DNA from: Diorhabda sublineata
Taxonomy: Eukaryota > Arthropoda > Insecta > Coleoptera > Chrysomelidae
DNA: 64,000 bases
Direction of reading: 5' to 3'
Assembly (NCBI RefSeq): GCF_026230105.1
Contig: NC_079479.1
Coordinates: 34,751,385-34,815,384 of the forward strand
Shown here: positions 1-10,989 of the stretch, in pieces
Position numbering within the stretch: position 1 is the stretch's first letter
How the letters are laid out: every line of letters begins with the position of its first letter
Notes under the pieces: model-generated
Database searches by the model: none
Seen by the model: the letters and a program-made list of their open reading frames with translations, nothing else
Told to the model about the DNA's origin: nothing
Translations under genes and position numbers: made by a program

Positions 1-305
1 TATGGATCCATATCTACTCCAATATAAGATAACCGATATCCTTTATCTTCTCCGTTGCATTATTTGTAATCTTCCAAGGTGTTAAATATAGAAATTAAAC
101 AAATTAAGCATTCAAACAATCACATACTCAACATTCCATTATTCTTTGCGACAGAAAGGATCGATTCTTCTCCAGTTCTTTTGGTTACCTTCACTTAGAA
201 CCTCCACACTATTTTATATTAGTAGAAATAAGAATTGATAAAAAGTATCATCAATTGTCTCCCGAAGTTTCGAATTTTACCTGGTAAATAAAAAATTGTA
301 CTTAC

Positions 306-485
306 CGTCTGTAATGCTTCTGACATTGAATGAAAGGAATCGATTGTTAGGTTGGAATCGTGTAGAGGTTCCTGTTTTATCAAAGGGGAGGATATTCTCA
401 TATCCTCTGGACCTGAATTTGTATCCCTATCAACAGGCGATATGGGATTTAACTTTGGTACATTTGGATTTGCTCTTTGAGATGC
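306..485 (-). CDS. fru: fruitless, connector exon (second coding exon in window)
   Basis: Internal coding exon of the BTB zinc-finger transcription factor Fruitless, which directs sex-specific neural development in insects. Seen: on the minus strand a TTATATAATTTCAG acceptor precedes base 485 and an ACG|GTAAGT donor follows base 306. The 180 nt between are 60 open codons, read in phase 0 as the upstream BTB exon requires. The product starts ASQRANPNVP, contains a SPLIKQEP stretch (the IKQEP form of a possible SUMO site) and ends SEALQT. Family knowledge: Fru has a long, low-complexity linker between BTB and the C2H2 fingers, and this exon fits that linker. A methionine lies inside the exon, but the open frame runs back through it to the acceptor, so it is not a start. 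The zinc-finger exons must lie beyond the left edge. Linker sequence is poorly conserved, so the assignment rests mainly on splice sites, phase and strand. Confidence 0.82.
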
Positions 486-2185
486 CTGAAATTATATAAA
501 ATACATTTATTATAAATTTACAGAAATAACCATTAACTGCTACTGTATTGACTTAAAAAAATTATAATTAAAAAATGGTACCAAAAACGAAACATGAATA
601 TTTGATTTAAATTAATTTCTTCAAAGAACGTTGCCTACTAATATTAGATGGGATTTTCACTTCAACTTTCACTAAATTAACACTATTTTGAGGGATTCTA
701 GTCAGTGGATTAATTAATTTGAAAAAAATTCACATTCGGATTTTTTACTGTTAAAAATTCACTATTTTCAAATAGTAATATAGAAAATACAAAGTTTAAG
801 AGTGAAAAACGTTTTAAAAAATATAGGATTCCAATAAGTTACTGGTAGAAAATAAAATTTAACATCTCTAAAGTCTCTTCGATAATAATTGAACTAGAAA
901 TACGCGTTTTCAATATTTTATTTCTTCTTCTTTTTCTTGTAGTAAGTAAATGAACTACTTGTTGTCTTCAGTTACGACAACATAAATCAAATCAAAAGCC
1001 ATTTTATAATATCGAATTTTGATTTTTTTCATATTATCAGGACTCCTGTTTAAATTAGGATGAGCCACGATGACCGAATGATTCATATACTAAACTGTTT
1101 TTTTCCATTATTGAAATAATTAAGATTTTATACACATCATCCTTAAGGATAAAGGATCCATTTATTTAACAGGGTCAGGTACATACAAGAAGTAAATTTA
1201 AATACACCAAATAACAACTCACACCGATATTTTTTTAAATATTTCTGAGTTCATGGTTATGAAAACATCATTAAAACCGTGAGGTTACCATCTCCAGGTT
1301 TGATAGAAGATTTTATTTTGTACTGCTCCCTACAAAGCTTGTCCGATTGGTTAACATCTATTAGTCCAAGGACAATTTCACTACAGATCACATTTTTATC
1401 ATGTTTAAAAGATTTTCCAATTAGGTACAGAAGATTTTGATTTAATATTATATAATATTCCACTTATCCTCAAGATGAAATTATAAATTGTTTAATATAA
1501 TTTAGAGTACATAAATTACACCTGTCAATATCGTGACACAATAGTAAATTTTCTAAGAAATAGTTATCTTTTCATTATTTACAATATGATTTATTTTGTA
1601 TTCGATAATTATGGTTGTAATCGAAATAAATCAAGGTCGATGAAAGTCATTGAACTTTTTAATATATAGATTACAATATAATCTAAAGAAAATCAGACAT
1701 TTTAGCTCATATTTATAAATTGAAATAATATTCAATGAGAACTGCCTTTTTAAGCTTTCCAGAGAGTTTAAATATAATTTTCCAGTAACTTGAAATTGAA
1801 TAATAAATCAAACATGTCACAGAGTTGTGTAATTTCTTTTTACTAGGAAAAAATAGGACAAATGTTTCCCTTAATCCCTAACCAGAAAACACTTGCGTAA
1901 TATTTTAGTAAAAAAAAACAGTTGAAAATAGTTATAAGAAAAAGAACATTGATTAAAACAAGTTTAAAATGAATGTTTTAAACATGTCAACCCTGCTTAA
2001 AAATTACAGTGTAATCATTCAGGACCGGTCAACTTATTTCAATATCTTATACAGAACCACTGGATACAAAGGAACAACAAAATATTATTATTATCAAAAT
2101 TTTTATAAAATTAATTGTTTTGGTAAGCGAATTACTTTAAAAAATCTACTTTTTCGTTTAATAAAATAAGAGATATTAAACATAC
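486..2185 (-). other. fru: fru intron between BTB and connector exons
   Basis: About 1.7 kb of AT-rich DNA bounded by the CTCAG|GTATGT donor on the BTB side and the TTTCAG acceptor on the connector side, both on the minus strand. I see no further exon, RNA gene or transposon in it. Bases 1-305, left of the connector exon, are likewise intron with nothing recognisable. Confidence 0.75.
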
Positions 2186-2689
2186 CTGAGTATCATTAAA
2201 CCTGTCAGAGTTTGATGTCATATCACAGTTTGACGATGATTTTCGTTTCCTTTTTTCCACCGGAGGGCTATCTCTTTCAACTAACCTATCCCTTTCCCTT
2301 CTTGGCACTTCTGATAATTCGTCATTTTTGCTTAAGGAATTGTTGTCTGTGAGACCCCTAATTTGCAAGGCTTCTGCAGTTTTTAGGAACATCGGTAGCA
2401 AATTTTGTGACACATTCACTTCACCTTTATACATAAAATCTAATAGTGCTTTCATTTCGTTGTAATTGACATCTTTAAGAAAAACTATCGGATGAGGGTG
2501 GGAATTTTGTATAAAAATTGTTTCGAAATAGGGGCTACATGCTGAGAGGATCGTTTGGTGGGCTTTAAAAGTTTCTCCATCACAAGCTAAAGTTACATCA
2601 CATAGTGCTTCTCTTCTTAAGAGACTGCTTAGTACATCTGTTAGGTTTGTCGGATGGTTGTTCCATCTTAGACAAAATTGCTGATCCAT
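2186..2689 (-). CDS. fru: fruitless, first common coding exon with BTB domain
   Basis: Encodes the N-terminus of Fruitless: 168 codons from ATG (2689-2687) to a CTCAG|GTATGT donor after base 2186, ending in phase 0. Residues 1-12 begin MDQQFCLRWNNH, the hallmark of the BTB-TTK subgroup. The BTB/POZ dimerisation domain spans about residues 5-118, with CDVTLACDGETFKAHQ (30-45), SPYFETIF (52-59) and the FMYKGEV helix (85-91). An acidic and basic linker follows (RERDRLVERD), then KRKRKSSSNCD (146-156), which resembles the KRRRKNSSSNCD stretch I recall from Drosophila Fru and separates Fru from other BTB-TTK proteins such as Lola or Broad. The protein is nuclear, homodimerises and recruits chromatin factors. 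The acceptor is probably GATAG before 2703, or GTAG before 2692. In-frame TAG (2695-2693) and TAA codons lie just upstream of the ATG, so only the second acceptor would allow an in-frame N-terminal extension. Confidence 0.93.
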
Positions 2690-4181
2690 CGTCTACTTTT
2701 AACCTATCAAAAAGTCGAAACCACACATTACATTTACAAAATAATTACACGAACTGAACAGTAACTGCAGAAATAATAAAAATTTTCACTAATTTTCTCA
2801 TTTATTTAAATGTTAGAAACTCGCTACTTCTAAATAGGATTGACTGTTTAAATTAAGGATTCATTTATACATATGTGAGTTATGAAGTTGAAATATTTAG
2901 ATCTATGCAAGTTACTGTCCAATTTTGAGGTATTGGCCACATGTTAAATTCACTTTTTCACTATAAAAATACGTGTAGAACTTATGGTAGATTGCACTTA
3001 GTTGTACTGTTTAGAATAGAGTTATTTGACCTAAAACTGTAACCATCTAGAAATAACAGTTATTTTACAAGCACAATTACATACAGGAATGCATTTATTA
3101 TTAAAGAACAGTAAAACATTTTTCTATAAATAAAGAATTGCATACGTCATTTATTTGCATTTCCGTTTAATCTGAATGTAAAGGGCATGATGCGTACAAT
3201 GCCCTTAAAAGTACAGAAGTATGGTTGACAACTACTTTCTAATATATTAATAAAAACCGAATAATAACTTTATGTGTTTTATTTTTATTTATAACTTCAA
3301 CTTCCCCTCGATCTGAGTATCTATTTTATTTGTTTTTAATTTTTGTTAATCCTATTTATAATGAAGTAACCTTTTACCCGCCATTGTGAATTTTGTGAAT
3401 GATGATTTCTTCTAAACAATTTCCGGAAATAAAAATAATTTTTTTTCACGAATATTTGGTTTCGCGAACTGATTTTTGCCGCAAACTTTAAAAACAAATG
3501 GGAAAAAGATGAAAAAAATTGAATCAATCCTGAAAAAATTGGAAAAACTTACCTTTTTGCCCTGTTTATGACATTACAACGCCACCCAATTTTCTACCTC
3601 CTGCACACTACATAGGCAACAAAATATATGACGCATCTGATTGGATAAAAAGTTACAAAAATGAATTTTTCCCAATTTCCTCTTTTTCTAAACCGATAAG
3701 TATTAACACGGCATCACATCGAAGGAAAATAATTTTCAAATACCGCTAAATTTATTTGCAAAACATTTTTATCTGGCTTACTTTTCTAGCCACGTAACAA
3801 AATACACCGTTAATGTATATTGGGTTGCATAATATTGGTATTAGAAAATTCATTTTTCAGTGAAAGATAGCTGCAGGACTAAATTTTAGAAACGCTAATA
3901 TTACATGTTGTATAGATTGTCTCAATTACCCAAATAGCTATAGTAGTTGTCCCGATTAAATTGTATTATCATTTAAACAACATAACAAAGATTATTTTAA
4001 ACTGTTTTATTGTATTAAAAACGAATTTCTAAATTTTAAAAACAATTTGATGAGACGTCTTAATATTTTCCTTGTATATATTAAGTATTTATAGTATTTC
4101 AACGGATAATATCAGAAATCCTTGTGTCATAATGATAAATTTGGATTTAAGTTGTATTTGATGTCAGATCTATTACCTAAA

Positions 4182-4209
4182 ATTCATTCATTCATTCATT
4201 CATTCATTA
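4182..4209. repeat. (ATTC)n microsatellite
   Basis: Seven perfect tandem ATTC tetranucleotides. A simple length-variable tract with no sign of function. Confidence 0.95.
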
Positions 4210-6348
4210 ATCTCATAATTAATCTGGCACGAACTTTCGGAAAGAAATACAAAGATTCACATTCCGAGACAGTTGTCCTGTTGTCCAACGCAAAGATGTC
4301 TAAATAATCCTTATCTTCACTTAGAGACATCATTTAAATCAGTACTGTTTATTGTTTTCATTATATGTATAATTAAGGACTCTATGTCATTCATTATTGA
4401 CCATGTAAATGACTTCCGCGACACACTGTATATTGTGTTGTGTTGAAATATGTATAGCAGAAATCTTATGCACATCATTGAGCCGTTTGCTATAAATAAT
4501 TGAAAATAATAAAAAAAACTAAAACTTTCAATTTTTATATATTTTCCACATTATATAATATATAGTTAAATAAAATCATTATTATGACGTTTTCTTCTTT
4601 CTTCTTCTGCCAACTAGGAAATTCGTACGTCTTCTTAAACTTCATTATTTTCTTCTTTTTTTAATACGTTAACAAATTCTCATTTCTTTCTTCTCCAATA
4701 CATTAATAAGATTAAAAGTTATATTGAATTGCCATTGAATTAGAAAATATAATGAAAGAATATTGAAAACATGCATTAACTTTATAAAAACAAAATTAAA
4801 TCTATTCAAAATAGCTTCTTTTGTAATTCGCCGAGGCTCCTTTGCCCTTTAAACAGAATACGAAACAATTACCTTGAATGCTTTCAAAATCGATGACTGG
4901 TTACCTTGAACTTGAGTTTCTAAGCCACCTGTTGAATGGCACGTGCCGGGAGAATGGGTTACAATAGATTATATACAGTTTCAACCGATCGAAATAATTA
5001 CAAGCGAAATTATCTTACAGAAACACTGAACTATTAATTATTATTGTTTGAAAGTTATTATAAATATTAAACACCGTCAATATATTATATTTAATATTAT
5101 ATACAGAATGTTTGTAAATGGAACCGGAAGAAGCCTGTTTTCTAAATGAAAACCAAATGAGTTGTTACAACAACGAATTTTGTTATACTGGAGAGGTTTA
5201 ATGGAAGAATTTGCACGTTAGCAACAACTCATTCAACGCGAAACTAATCATGTTATTTTGCCGGTTTGGTTTGTGTCATCCCCTAGTATAGTTAGGAGCA
5301 TGTGCAATGATGAATTTGTTTCAGTCGGTGCAGAATGCGTTTCCGATTTCTATTTAATCCAGTGGGCTTTGTTAAGGTTTCCACCCCTTTTAAGGTTAAC
5401 TTGCAACCCGCGACGGCCGTTCGTGTGGACGTTGAATTGGAGGGAAATCACTTGGGAGGGTATTTGGTTTATTACATTTCGTATATAGAACACACCTTCA
5501 GGCTAGGTTGGTGATAGATACTTGAATTAGACTGAAACTAATTTCTTCTATACTCAATTTAATTTTATATTAAAATTATTTGAAAATATATGTAGTTTCG
5601 TAGACTTTTTTATGTATTACCCTGTATTTTTAACAATTCTCATGTATTTTCATCCAAAATTTAAATATTAGGTAAGTTTATATTAACGAGATCATAAATT
5701 TATTGTCCTAGACACCATTACGTTTACTTCATGATGTTAATTAAAACAAAATTTCATTTGTTGAAACAATTACTGCTTCCCCAGGTCTTAAACTGCAATA
5801 TTTCGAAAACTCTCCTTGAAGTCTCTTTAAATTGCGATGAATTTCAAATTACCACATATCTGCCACTTGTAATGGTAGATTTTTTCTGTATCACACTGTA
5901 TAATTTTGAATGGAACGTAATGTATTGAATGAAAAAACAAAAACTTATTTTAATCAAGTTATTACTTCAAATATTTCTCACAAATAATCTCAAATGATAG
6001 TAAATTTCTTTATTTTTCAAAAATACGTGAAAGCCTCCATCACCGAAATCAGCTGTTGCTATAGTGCAGAAAATAATTTACACGCTTGACCTTGACGAAT
6101 GAAATTCAAAGTTCAAGCAAGTTAAATGAAGGTAATTTTCTTGCGTCTGCCCTTGAGAGCGATCCATTTCCTTCGAGGATTATTCTCTTGACAACACAAC
6201 CGAAATATTGATAAAATCGTATTTTACAAAGAATTTTTAAATATAAGATTATATAATGAATTAATTAATATAATGTAGGTATAGAAAATGGACGTTTTTT
6301 AAAATTTTTCTATGATGAAGACGAGATCTCCATTATATACAATTATTA

Positions 6349-6372
6349 TTATATATCATATATGATATATAA
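6349..6372. repeat. 24-bp perfect AT palindrome
   Basis: The sequence reads the same on both strands around the centre 6360/6361 (core ATATATCATATATGATATAT). With this base composition it is most likely a chance or cruciform-prone AT tract. Confidence 0.85.
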
Positions 6373-7782
6373 CATACAATTCATTTTAATGAAATATAAA
6401 ACAATTTGACTATTTCACAATAATAAAAAAGGCTGTAGACTAAACTAAGTAAATAAAGTAATAGGAAAATAAGAAAAACATGGTTGTCAAGTGTCAAACC
6501 CACCAGTGACGTACTCAACAGTGAGATCGAATTTAATTGATATTTATTATTATGGTTTTTTAAAGATTAATAATTTCAATCAACTATTCATTTGTTGTTT
6601 TTGGAAGCATACGTAAACTTTTGAAAGTTATAAAGGTTAAATATTTCAGTATTCATTTTACTTTTGGATATATTTACTTTCTATCGCGAATGGTATAACG
6701 CATTGTCCATAAAAAAAAATACTAAATTGGTAGGTACATTAAATAGAAGTTCATTACGAAACATTTAAATCAGTATTTCATAGACAAATGTGAAGTTTGA
6801 GTCGAAAAATGATAATATAATCAAAGTTAGGATAATTATTATTTAATTATTCTATAGGAGAAGAATGATTGGTAGGATGACGTATAAGAAGAAGACGTAT
6901 AGGTGGCTGTCTACTCAGTAGGCTCATCCTTTTTATATGATGGCAATCCGAATGCAGCACTAAAGATCTATTTCTTGGGATTCTTTTATAGACAACTTTC
7001 AGAGTTATGAACATTAATGATCTTTAGGTAATTAGGATTTCTGTTGTCGAGCGGATATAATCATTAAAAGGGGCCGTATTTAAAAGGAGTTTATCGTTAA
7101 ATGAAACCATAATATCGCAGAATCAATCCTTTATTTTTCATAACACTCACTTTTTCAACAAAAATAAAATAAAAAAACTTTATTTACAACACATTTATAT
7201 ATAAATAATAACAAAAAATATTATAATTCATATTAATCTCGATGTAAGGTTGCTATTTATATTTGTAGCTTTGGCAACATTGTCTACGTCTGACTGTCAC
7301 TAATATTTCCGTTGCAAACTTCACGTTGTTCAACATAACTAAACAGTTTTTTATTTGGGCGTGAATTCAAACGCCAAATCTTTGAAGACTGTCTAAAATG
7401 TTTTTAAATAAAGGTATTTTAAGGTGTCATCAACATCTTTTTGTTACTTAACCAAAACTATGAAATATTTTAGTGAAATTACCAGATATTTAACTATTAA
7501 TTAAAAACCAGAGGTTCGTTTCTAAAATAAAAAAAACACTTTGAGATCGTTTTTTTTTGCGATGAGTCATAAAATGTCGAAGAATTGAGTAATCGTTCTT
7601 TATTGAGAAATTTAATATCGAGTTGGTAGGCCATCCACCATATAGATATGATTTAGAATCTAATGACTTCATTTTGTCGAAAAAAATCGCGTAATCAATG
7701 ATTTCCAAAACTAAAAGACGACGTTTTGCGTCGATAGCTGGTAAAAGTACGTCGAAAATCATTAATACAAATAGCAACTTTT

Positions 7783-8030
7783 GTACTGGAGCTCAGACAC
7801 GTAGGATGGTCCCAGAAGTACCTGGTCTGATCTAGAGATGGCGGTAGTTGCTTGAAAATACTACTGACTGACAGGTTTGAAGACGCCATGTTGTTTTGTA
7901 TTGTTTTGGCAGCCATTAATAGTGAAAGGCATCATTTTAACCGATATAAAAGCTGAACTAGATTCTATTCTGGGTACAAATGCTTCTTCTGTGACACCAG
8001 CATCGCAGTGGTCGACCAAATGAGGTCGTC
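7783..8030 (+). mobile_element. Mariner-like element remnant, 5' end
   Basis: Begins with a terminal-repeat-like GTAGGATGGTCCCAGAAGTACC and continues with GATGGCGGTAG and GAAGACGCCATGTTGTTT. All are shared with the second copy at 30118-30600. The protein-level fragment (GAACTAGATTCTA, then GTGGTCGACCAAATGAGGT) matches the start of the transposase region in that second copy, but with an internal deletion. No intact transposase frame remains. It lies just 3' of the cuticle gene's last exon and reads on the opposite strand. Confidence 0.7.
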
Positions 8031-8322
8031 GGTTTTTTGGGATGCGCGAATACTTTTGAGACCAACCTCCTAGTTGTCTGAAGAGATATAAAAACGTTTC
8101 GTAGTACGAACACATCAAATGATGCTGTAAAGAGTTAAAGGCTTCACATTTTAACATTATTTTGTAATATACAGGGTCATCATTGCGATAATGAACAATA
8201 TATTTTGAATAATATATTTTTACCAATTAAATGAGTGTATAATTTACAATTTCAAGCGTAAATCTTACCACGGCTAACAAAATAAATATTTTCGATTATT
8301 TAGTTTTCATAAAATTAGAATA

Positions 8323-8328
8323 TTTATT
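8323..8328 (-). promoter_or_regulatory. AATAAA polyadenylation signal overlapping the stop codon
   Basis: Canonical AATAAA on the minus strand, sharing bases with the TAA stop of the cuticle gene. No better signal is visible within the next ~120 nt, so either the 3' UTR is very short or a weaker signal further on is used. Confidence 0.4.
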
Positions 8329-8519
8329 CTTTTCCATTATCATTTTCCACTGTTTCCAAAGTTTCTTTATGTAAAGGCGCATTAAGTTTAACTACTTTTC
8401 CGACGTCTTCCTTTTCGCTTTCCTGATGCTCCCCTTTCTCTGGTTCCGTCTTATCCTCTTTCCCTTTCTTCTCCTTTTTCATTTTATCTTCCATTTCTTG
8501 AAATTTCAGTGCTAAATAT
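8324..8519 (-). CDS. Chitin-binding cuticular protein (CPAP1-like), last coding exon
   Basis: Terminal exon of the peritrophin-type gene. The acceptor is GATTTCTAG before base 8519. The first base completes a Lys codon split by the previous exon (GAC AA|A), giving VDKYLALKFQEM at the junction. There follow 64 residues to a TAA at 8326-8324. The tail is highly charged (EMEDKMKKEKKGKEDKTEPE, then more Lys and Glu, ending VENDNGKE), with no cysteines and no membrane segment, and is probably extended or helical. This is the C-terminus of a secreted extracellular protein. The phase match and the smooth reading across the junction make the assignment strong despite the low-complexity sequence. Confidence 0.85.
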
Positions 8520-9767
8520 CTAGAAATCATAAATCATCTTTATCAAGGAACCAAATAAGACCTTCATTTATATCACATATAGGTTATAATCTACTTCTTT
8601 ATAGTTAGAAGTTTGGCCGGTAGTTTTTAGGACGACTAGGTTAAGCGATTGACCGATTTGTCTATGGAAATAACGAACTGATCATAACATATGACATAGT
8701 GTTGCAGATTTAATTGTGTGCGAATCTTATGGGGATATTTTAGACCCCAGAGATTATTAGACACAGAGGTAAGGAGTATCATGTCATATGGGAGCTTAGC
8801 TTAAAAGCTATCCGCTTGTAGACGGTAAATTATAATTCAAAATTTGACCAGAATGGCGTTCCCGTCATATGTCAGTCTCAGTTCAGTCTTCCGTCCGTCT
8901 TATTTAAACGACCTCTCTCGAATAGAGTCAAGTATGTAGTGTTAAAAAATTTTAATTGGCCAGAGTCGTTAATTACGTATTGGTGTACAAAATCTAAATT
9001 ATTCACGAAGTACAAAATTTGATGGACACTTTCTGTAGCACAGAGATGAGCCTTTGAACAGACATAACACGCCTTAGAAAAATTCGAAGTTTATATCGGT
9101 AAAAATGGCGGAGTTTTTTCTGATGTAATATTTATATGTAAAATATCAAAATTTAGTGCTTAAGGTCTTATTTGGTCCACACGTAAAAGAAAAATTATCA
9201 TTTACATTTGGAAATTTGAGAACATATCTGTGGATTACCTCCAAATGATTTGATTCTGGTCATTTCTTTAGATTATAAATTTGAATGAATTTAGTGAATT
9301 AAATCCGGTTCCGTGCTCCAGAATGACCTCTATCTGATCTAGAGCACACCTTCCCCACATATCCCAATATCTTTTTGGACTGGTCTCAAAGTAATTTTGG
9401 TGGATCTTGCACGATATTTATACCGATCTAGCAGACAAGTAGTTTCAAAAAATTGAGTTTCGAGACTTGTTTAAAACCAAGCGGAAGCTAGCAACCAGTT
9501 GGTCAGTCGCGTTAGGGATTATTCTCAACTTTTAATCGATCTAATATTACTTCACGTTGGTACCAAGCAGTACTTGACCGTTGGACACTTTGGAACCGAA
9601 ACATGGTGAATAACATCACCATAATAGAAGAAAACCGTGATTTTCAACTAATTCCTTATGGTTTCGGTTGTTTGCGTTGGAGTAGACTCCCCAAAAACTC
9701 CCCAAAACACCCCTAACAACAATTTCATTCGAAAACATTGAATTTGAAGCTTGTTTCAGTTTCTTAC
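8520..9767 (-). other. Intron of the CPAP1-like gene
   Basis: 1,248 nt between the CAA|GTAAGA donor and the TTTCTAG acceptor. I recognise no transposon or RNA gene in it. Confidence 0.75.
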
Positions 9768-9982
9768 TTGTCAACTAGGGGTCCTGTATAATCCTCGGGA
9801 AATTTCGGCGATAGGGGGATGATATATTTGTAGAGTCTTTCGTTCAACACGTATAATTGGGGCGTAGACGCGCATTTAACGTTGTACCACCAATCGCAAG
9901 TCAAAGCTACTTGACTAAAAATCGTTCCATTGGGGCAAAGAAACGAAGCTTGTCCTCCATTCAGATCACAATAGTGCCAAAC
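9768..9982 (-). CDS. CPAP1-like protein, exon with second half of the chitin-binding domain
   Basis: A TATTTTTCAG acceptor precedes base 9982 and a GACAA|GTAAGA donor follows 9768. The 215 nt give 71 codons plus 2 nt. The exon reads VWHYCDLNGGQASFLCPNGT and supplies cysteines 3-6 of a ChtBD2/peritrophin-A domain; the preceding exon supplies cysteines 1 and 2. Joined spacing is C-x15-C-x5-C-x10-C-x12-C-x7-C, within the CPAP1 pattern. The aromatic residues of the binding face (WHY, then DWWYNVKC) are present. After the domain come LYVLNERLYKY and FPEDYTGPLVD, a conserved-looking extension. The domain binds chitin in the extracellular matrix. The exon contains no stop or frameshift, so it appears to be under constraint. 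Confidence 0.93.
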
Positions 9983-10189
9983 CTGAAAAATACAGTATCG
10001 ATTTCAATAAATAAGCGTAGTTTACAGTTTTTTCAACTTGATTTTGACCAGAGATTCTTCGGAATTCACCACTAGACCTCCCCAGCATTATAAAGCTATT
10101 ATGAATCATAGGCCTTATTTTGTAGATGAAAGGTGACGCAAATTTGAATTCAGAGCGTTATGTACAGATGTTGGGCTACAAAACTTCAA

Positions 10190-10370
10190 TAATTATAACC
10201 AAAGAACATGGTTCCAGCAGGAGTTACTTCATGCAGACCTCTGCCGCGAGCTCGTGGCTGGCTAATTGATATCCAGAAGAGATGACATGATTTGGCCTCC
10301 ACGCAGTCCCGATTTAACACCTATGGACTTTTTTAGAGAATACCTGCCGAAGCACTACACATTTTTGAGG
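10190..10370 (+). pseudogene. Tc1/mariner transposase fragment (C-terminal catalytic region)
   Basis: Plus-strand reading gives TWFQQ, then a degraded stretch with an in-frame stop, then LISRRDDMIWPPRSPDLTPM followed by DFF. This is the WFQQDGA and WPPRSPDLTPLDFF signature of DDE transposases common in insects. The Asp-Gly-Ala after the Gln pair is changed and the frame is broken, so it is inactive. Confidence 0.8.
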
Positions 10371-10539
10371 TGTAAAAACTATGGAAATATCAATTTTTTA
10401 TGTTGAAACATATTTTTAGTCGGTTTGAAATGTAAACTATAAAAAAATCTAATTATAAATCAGAAAAAACCTAAAATCAAGCCGATTTAGGCCTATTAAC
10501 ATGTCAAAAGATGTAAGAAATTGTAAAAATTTAACACAT

Positions 10540-10790
10540 CACTCAATAAATCGTGTGACTAACTAAGAAAAACACGTTTTTTTCGCCAAAATTGCCAAAA
10601 ATAGCTAGTAGCCACTGGGGGCTAAATCTGGAGTATACGGTGGATTAAGAAGCAATTCGAAGTGTAATTCTTCAATTTAACTATCACTGCTATCGATTTG
10701 TGAATAGGTGCGTTGTTTTGGCGAAGCCATAACCTTCTCAGCTCTCAGAACGTGGTTCACCGGCTACGAGTCAAAAAATATGACTTATTA
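10540..10790 (-). pseudogene. Mariner transposase fragment, same family as the 25.7-kb triplication
   Basis: On the minus strand RQNNAPIHKS and, in a shifted frame, LLNPPYTPDLAPSGY correspond to the DNAPxHxS and PPYSPDLAPSDY motifs of mariner transposases. The left end CGTGTGACTAACTAAGAAAA is nearly the same as the left end of the copy at 25.69 kb, so both ends probably mark the 3' terminus of the same element. Frameshifts make it dead. Confidence 0.75.
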
Positions 10791-10989
10791 CATGTGTTAT
10801 TACATTATTACATGTTATTGTGTTTGTTTGTTTCAAATCCATAGAAAAAAGTAGATTAACTCAAATAGCTGTCACTTTTTTCTGACAAGTTAAACGTCAT
10901 ATCGATTTGACATTGACAATTGACATCGCCAAGTGTGTGTCGATCACACGACTAATTGAATGATGTAATATTATTCTGATTATACTTAC

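Larger units (their letters stand above)
2690..7780. other. Non-coding stretch between fru BTB exon and mariner remnant
   Basis: About 5 kb of AT-rich DNA. It is either 5' intron or upstream sequence of fru, depending on where fru promoters lie. Apart from the microsatellite and palindrome listed separately I recognise no exon, RNA gene or transposon. The short open frames (for example 5258-5488) lack family resemblance and splice context. Confidence 0.6.
9983..10989 (-). other. Intron of the CPAP1-like gene holding two transposase fragments
   Basis: Phase-0 intron splitting the chitin-binding domain between Cys2-Gln and Val-Trp. It contains two unrelated Tc1/mariner fragments in opposite orientations, listed separately. 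Confidence 0.85.

Noticed and set aside
6574..6585. Tra/Tra-2 binding-type element TTTCAATCAACT, suggestive of sex-specific fru splicing
   Set aside because: A single imperfect copy on the plus strand, whereas fru is on the minus strand; regulated exons have clusters of such sites.
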